Assembly (NCBI GenBank): GCA_903970295.1
Contig: CAJCHQ010000654.1
Coordinates: 1 to 7,524 of the forward strand
Length of the DNA stretch: 7,524 nucleotides
Reading direction: 5' to 3'
From: Bryobacterales bacterium
Lineage (GTDB): Bacteria; Cyanobacteriota; Vampirovibrionia; Obscuribacterales; Obscuribacteraceae
Shown here one piece after another: positions 6,533 through 7,524 of this stretch (position 1 is its first letter; each line of letters starts with the position of its first letter). A program made the translations under genes and the position numbers. Under the pieces are notes generated by a model. That model saw only the letters and a list, made by a program, of their open reading frames with translations. It was not told where the DNA came from and made no database searches.

Positions 6533-7524
6533 GGGGCGGGTTTCAGCGATTCCGTTCATTCTCAGTAGTAATGTTTCTAGTTGCTTTGATTGCCTTGTTC
6601 GGTTTCGATATCGCAATCGCTAAAAAGTCGGATTGCCCAGTTGGAGTCAACGTCAACAGCTTTCAGAATTTCAGCGCGCAAGAGCAAGAATCCATCGTCC
6701 ACCAATTGAAAGATGGCAAGGTCCGTTTTGTGCGCACTGCGCTGAGACCAGACGAGAAAAATATGAATCTGGCAAAAAGACTACAGGACGAGGGCATCGG
6801 ACTGGTGCTGGTACCAGGGGTCGAATATTTTCCGGGCACTCGTCAACGCCCGGCCTATGCGCCGAGTCACATACGTGCGGCAATGCCGCTGAGTGCCGCC
6901 GATCCCGAGCGCTCCCGGGCATATTATCAAAACCTCTTTGATAAGCTCGACGCCAAAGGAGTTGAACTGGCTGGAGTGGAATTGGGTAATGAGTTGAATT
7001 GGGCTGATTTCAATGGTGATTTTCCTACGCCAGGACAAGGTAAGGCGTTTACGTTAGCTGAACTCTCGCGCGACCCTGAGGCTAAACAGGTCGCCAAAGG
7101 ATTCTTGCAATATCTGAAAGTGCTGAAAGTTCTAAAGGAAGTGCGAGACAATTCAAAAATGAATAGAAATACTCCTATTATTTCGTCTGGTATGGCGGCT
7201 TCGATAGGTGGTGCCTGGCAGGCTAAAACGAAAATTGACGGAGTTTCTATTCCAGCGACATATGCGTTTCTCAGAGCTCACGGACTCGACGATTTAGTCG
7301 ACGGTTATGGAGTCCATGATTACCCACCGGTGGTGGAGGGCAATAAAGAAGCTCTCGCTGAAAGGGATTCTTTCCTCGACAAAAATATTTTTCCGCAGGG
7401 CAACACAAAACCTTACTGGATAACAGAGTGGGGATTTCCCAGTGATGCTCAGTCTTCCGCACAAGAAAAAACACGATCGCGTTCTGTGGCGGAGATGCGG
7501 GGCTATTTTCGGCACATCCAGGGG
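6529..7524 (+). CDS. Secreted glycoside hydrolase, clan GH-A type (3' truncated by window)
   Basis: Open for 332 codons to the last base, so the C-terminus is missing. The start MRGGFQRFRSF plus a hydrophobic stretch ending in AIA (29-31) is a clear signal peptide, with cleavage likely before Lys32, so the enzyme is exported. The mature part looks like a TIM-barrel glycosidase. KVRFVRTAL fits an early strand. GVELGNELNW carries Asn154-Glu155, the NE acid/base motif at the end of strand 4 in clan GH-A. GVHDY (His263, Tyr265) fits the strand 6 region, and YWITEWGFP has Glu300 as the expected nucleophile on strand 7. The family (GH39, GH5 or similar) and substrate cannot be decided by eye. Starts at ATG 6520 or 6571 are also in frame; 6529 is preferred for its ATGA overlap with the upstream small ORF and its leader. 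An in-frame stop at 6490 limits the N-terminus. Confidence 0.85.
   Translation, partial: MRGGFQRFRSFSVVMFLVALIALFGFDIAIAKKSDCPVGVNVNSFQNFSAQEQESIVHQLKDGKVRFVRTALRPDEKNMNLAKRLQDEGIGLVLVPGVEYFPGTRQRPAYAPSHIRAAMPLSAADPERSRAYYQNLFDKLDAKGVELAGVELGNELNWADFNGDFPTPGQGKAFTLAELSRDPEAKQVAKGFLQYLKVLKVLKEVRDNSKMNRNTPIISSGMAASIGGAWQAKTKIDGVSIPATYAFLRAHGLDDLVDGYGVHDYPPVVEGNKEALAERDSFLDKNIFPQGNTKPYWITEWGFPSDAQSSAQEKTRSRSVAEMRGYFRHIQG

Overview
The window is bacterial DNA of roughly 50% GC with compact genes. It holds parts of three transcription units: a plus-strand surface/pilus block (1-4973), a minus-strand pair of small genes (5071-5962), and a plus-strand secreted glycosidase that runs off the right edge (6529-7524). 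The organism cannot be fixed from sequence alone. The mix of Tad-type pseudopilin genes, a TPR protein with membrane anchors, moderate GC and mostly absent Shine-Dalgarno sites reminds me of Candidatus Obscuribacterales (Vampirovibrionia/Melainabacteria). That is recognition-based and low confidence.

Region 1-600 is the 3' end of a gene whose product ends in a domain resembling the PA-IL (LecA) galactose-binding lectin fold. It is followed by an imperfect 16/17-bp tandem repeat and a terminator-like hairpin. Then come a TadG-like protein (880-2490), a TadE-like pseudopilin (2528-3001) and a 643-residue TPR/membrane protein with a cysteine-rich external domain (3042-4973). These three are separated by only 37 and 40 bases and look like one operon. 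A reasonable reading is that the first two are minor components of a Flp/Tad-type pilus or surface-fibre system and the third is an envelope-associated partner. No Tad ATPase, secretin or prepilin peptidase is in view.

On the minus strand, an unrecognised 113-residue protein with the best ribosome binding site in the window (5621-5962) lies upstream of a stand-alone receiver domain (5071-5487). In the receiver the phosphoacceptor Asp is replaced by Gly, so it is probably a pseudo-receiver. The 133-base gap between them carries two small perfect hairpins. This pair converges on the pilus-like block.

The interval 5963-6412 has no convincing gene. After it comes a possible 39-codon ORF whose stop overlaps, as ATGA, the start of a signal-peptide-bearing clan GH-A-type glycoside hydrolase. 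That gene is open to the last base and has both expected catalytic glutamates within the window.

The most notable points are the lectin-like domain beside pseudopilin genes, the receiver lacking its phosphorylation site, and the TPR protein whose ten-cysteine ectodomain contains a pseudopilin-like stretch.
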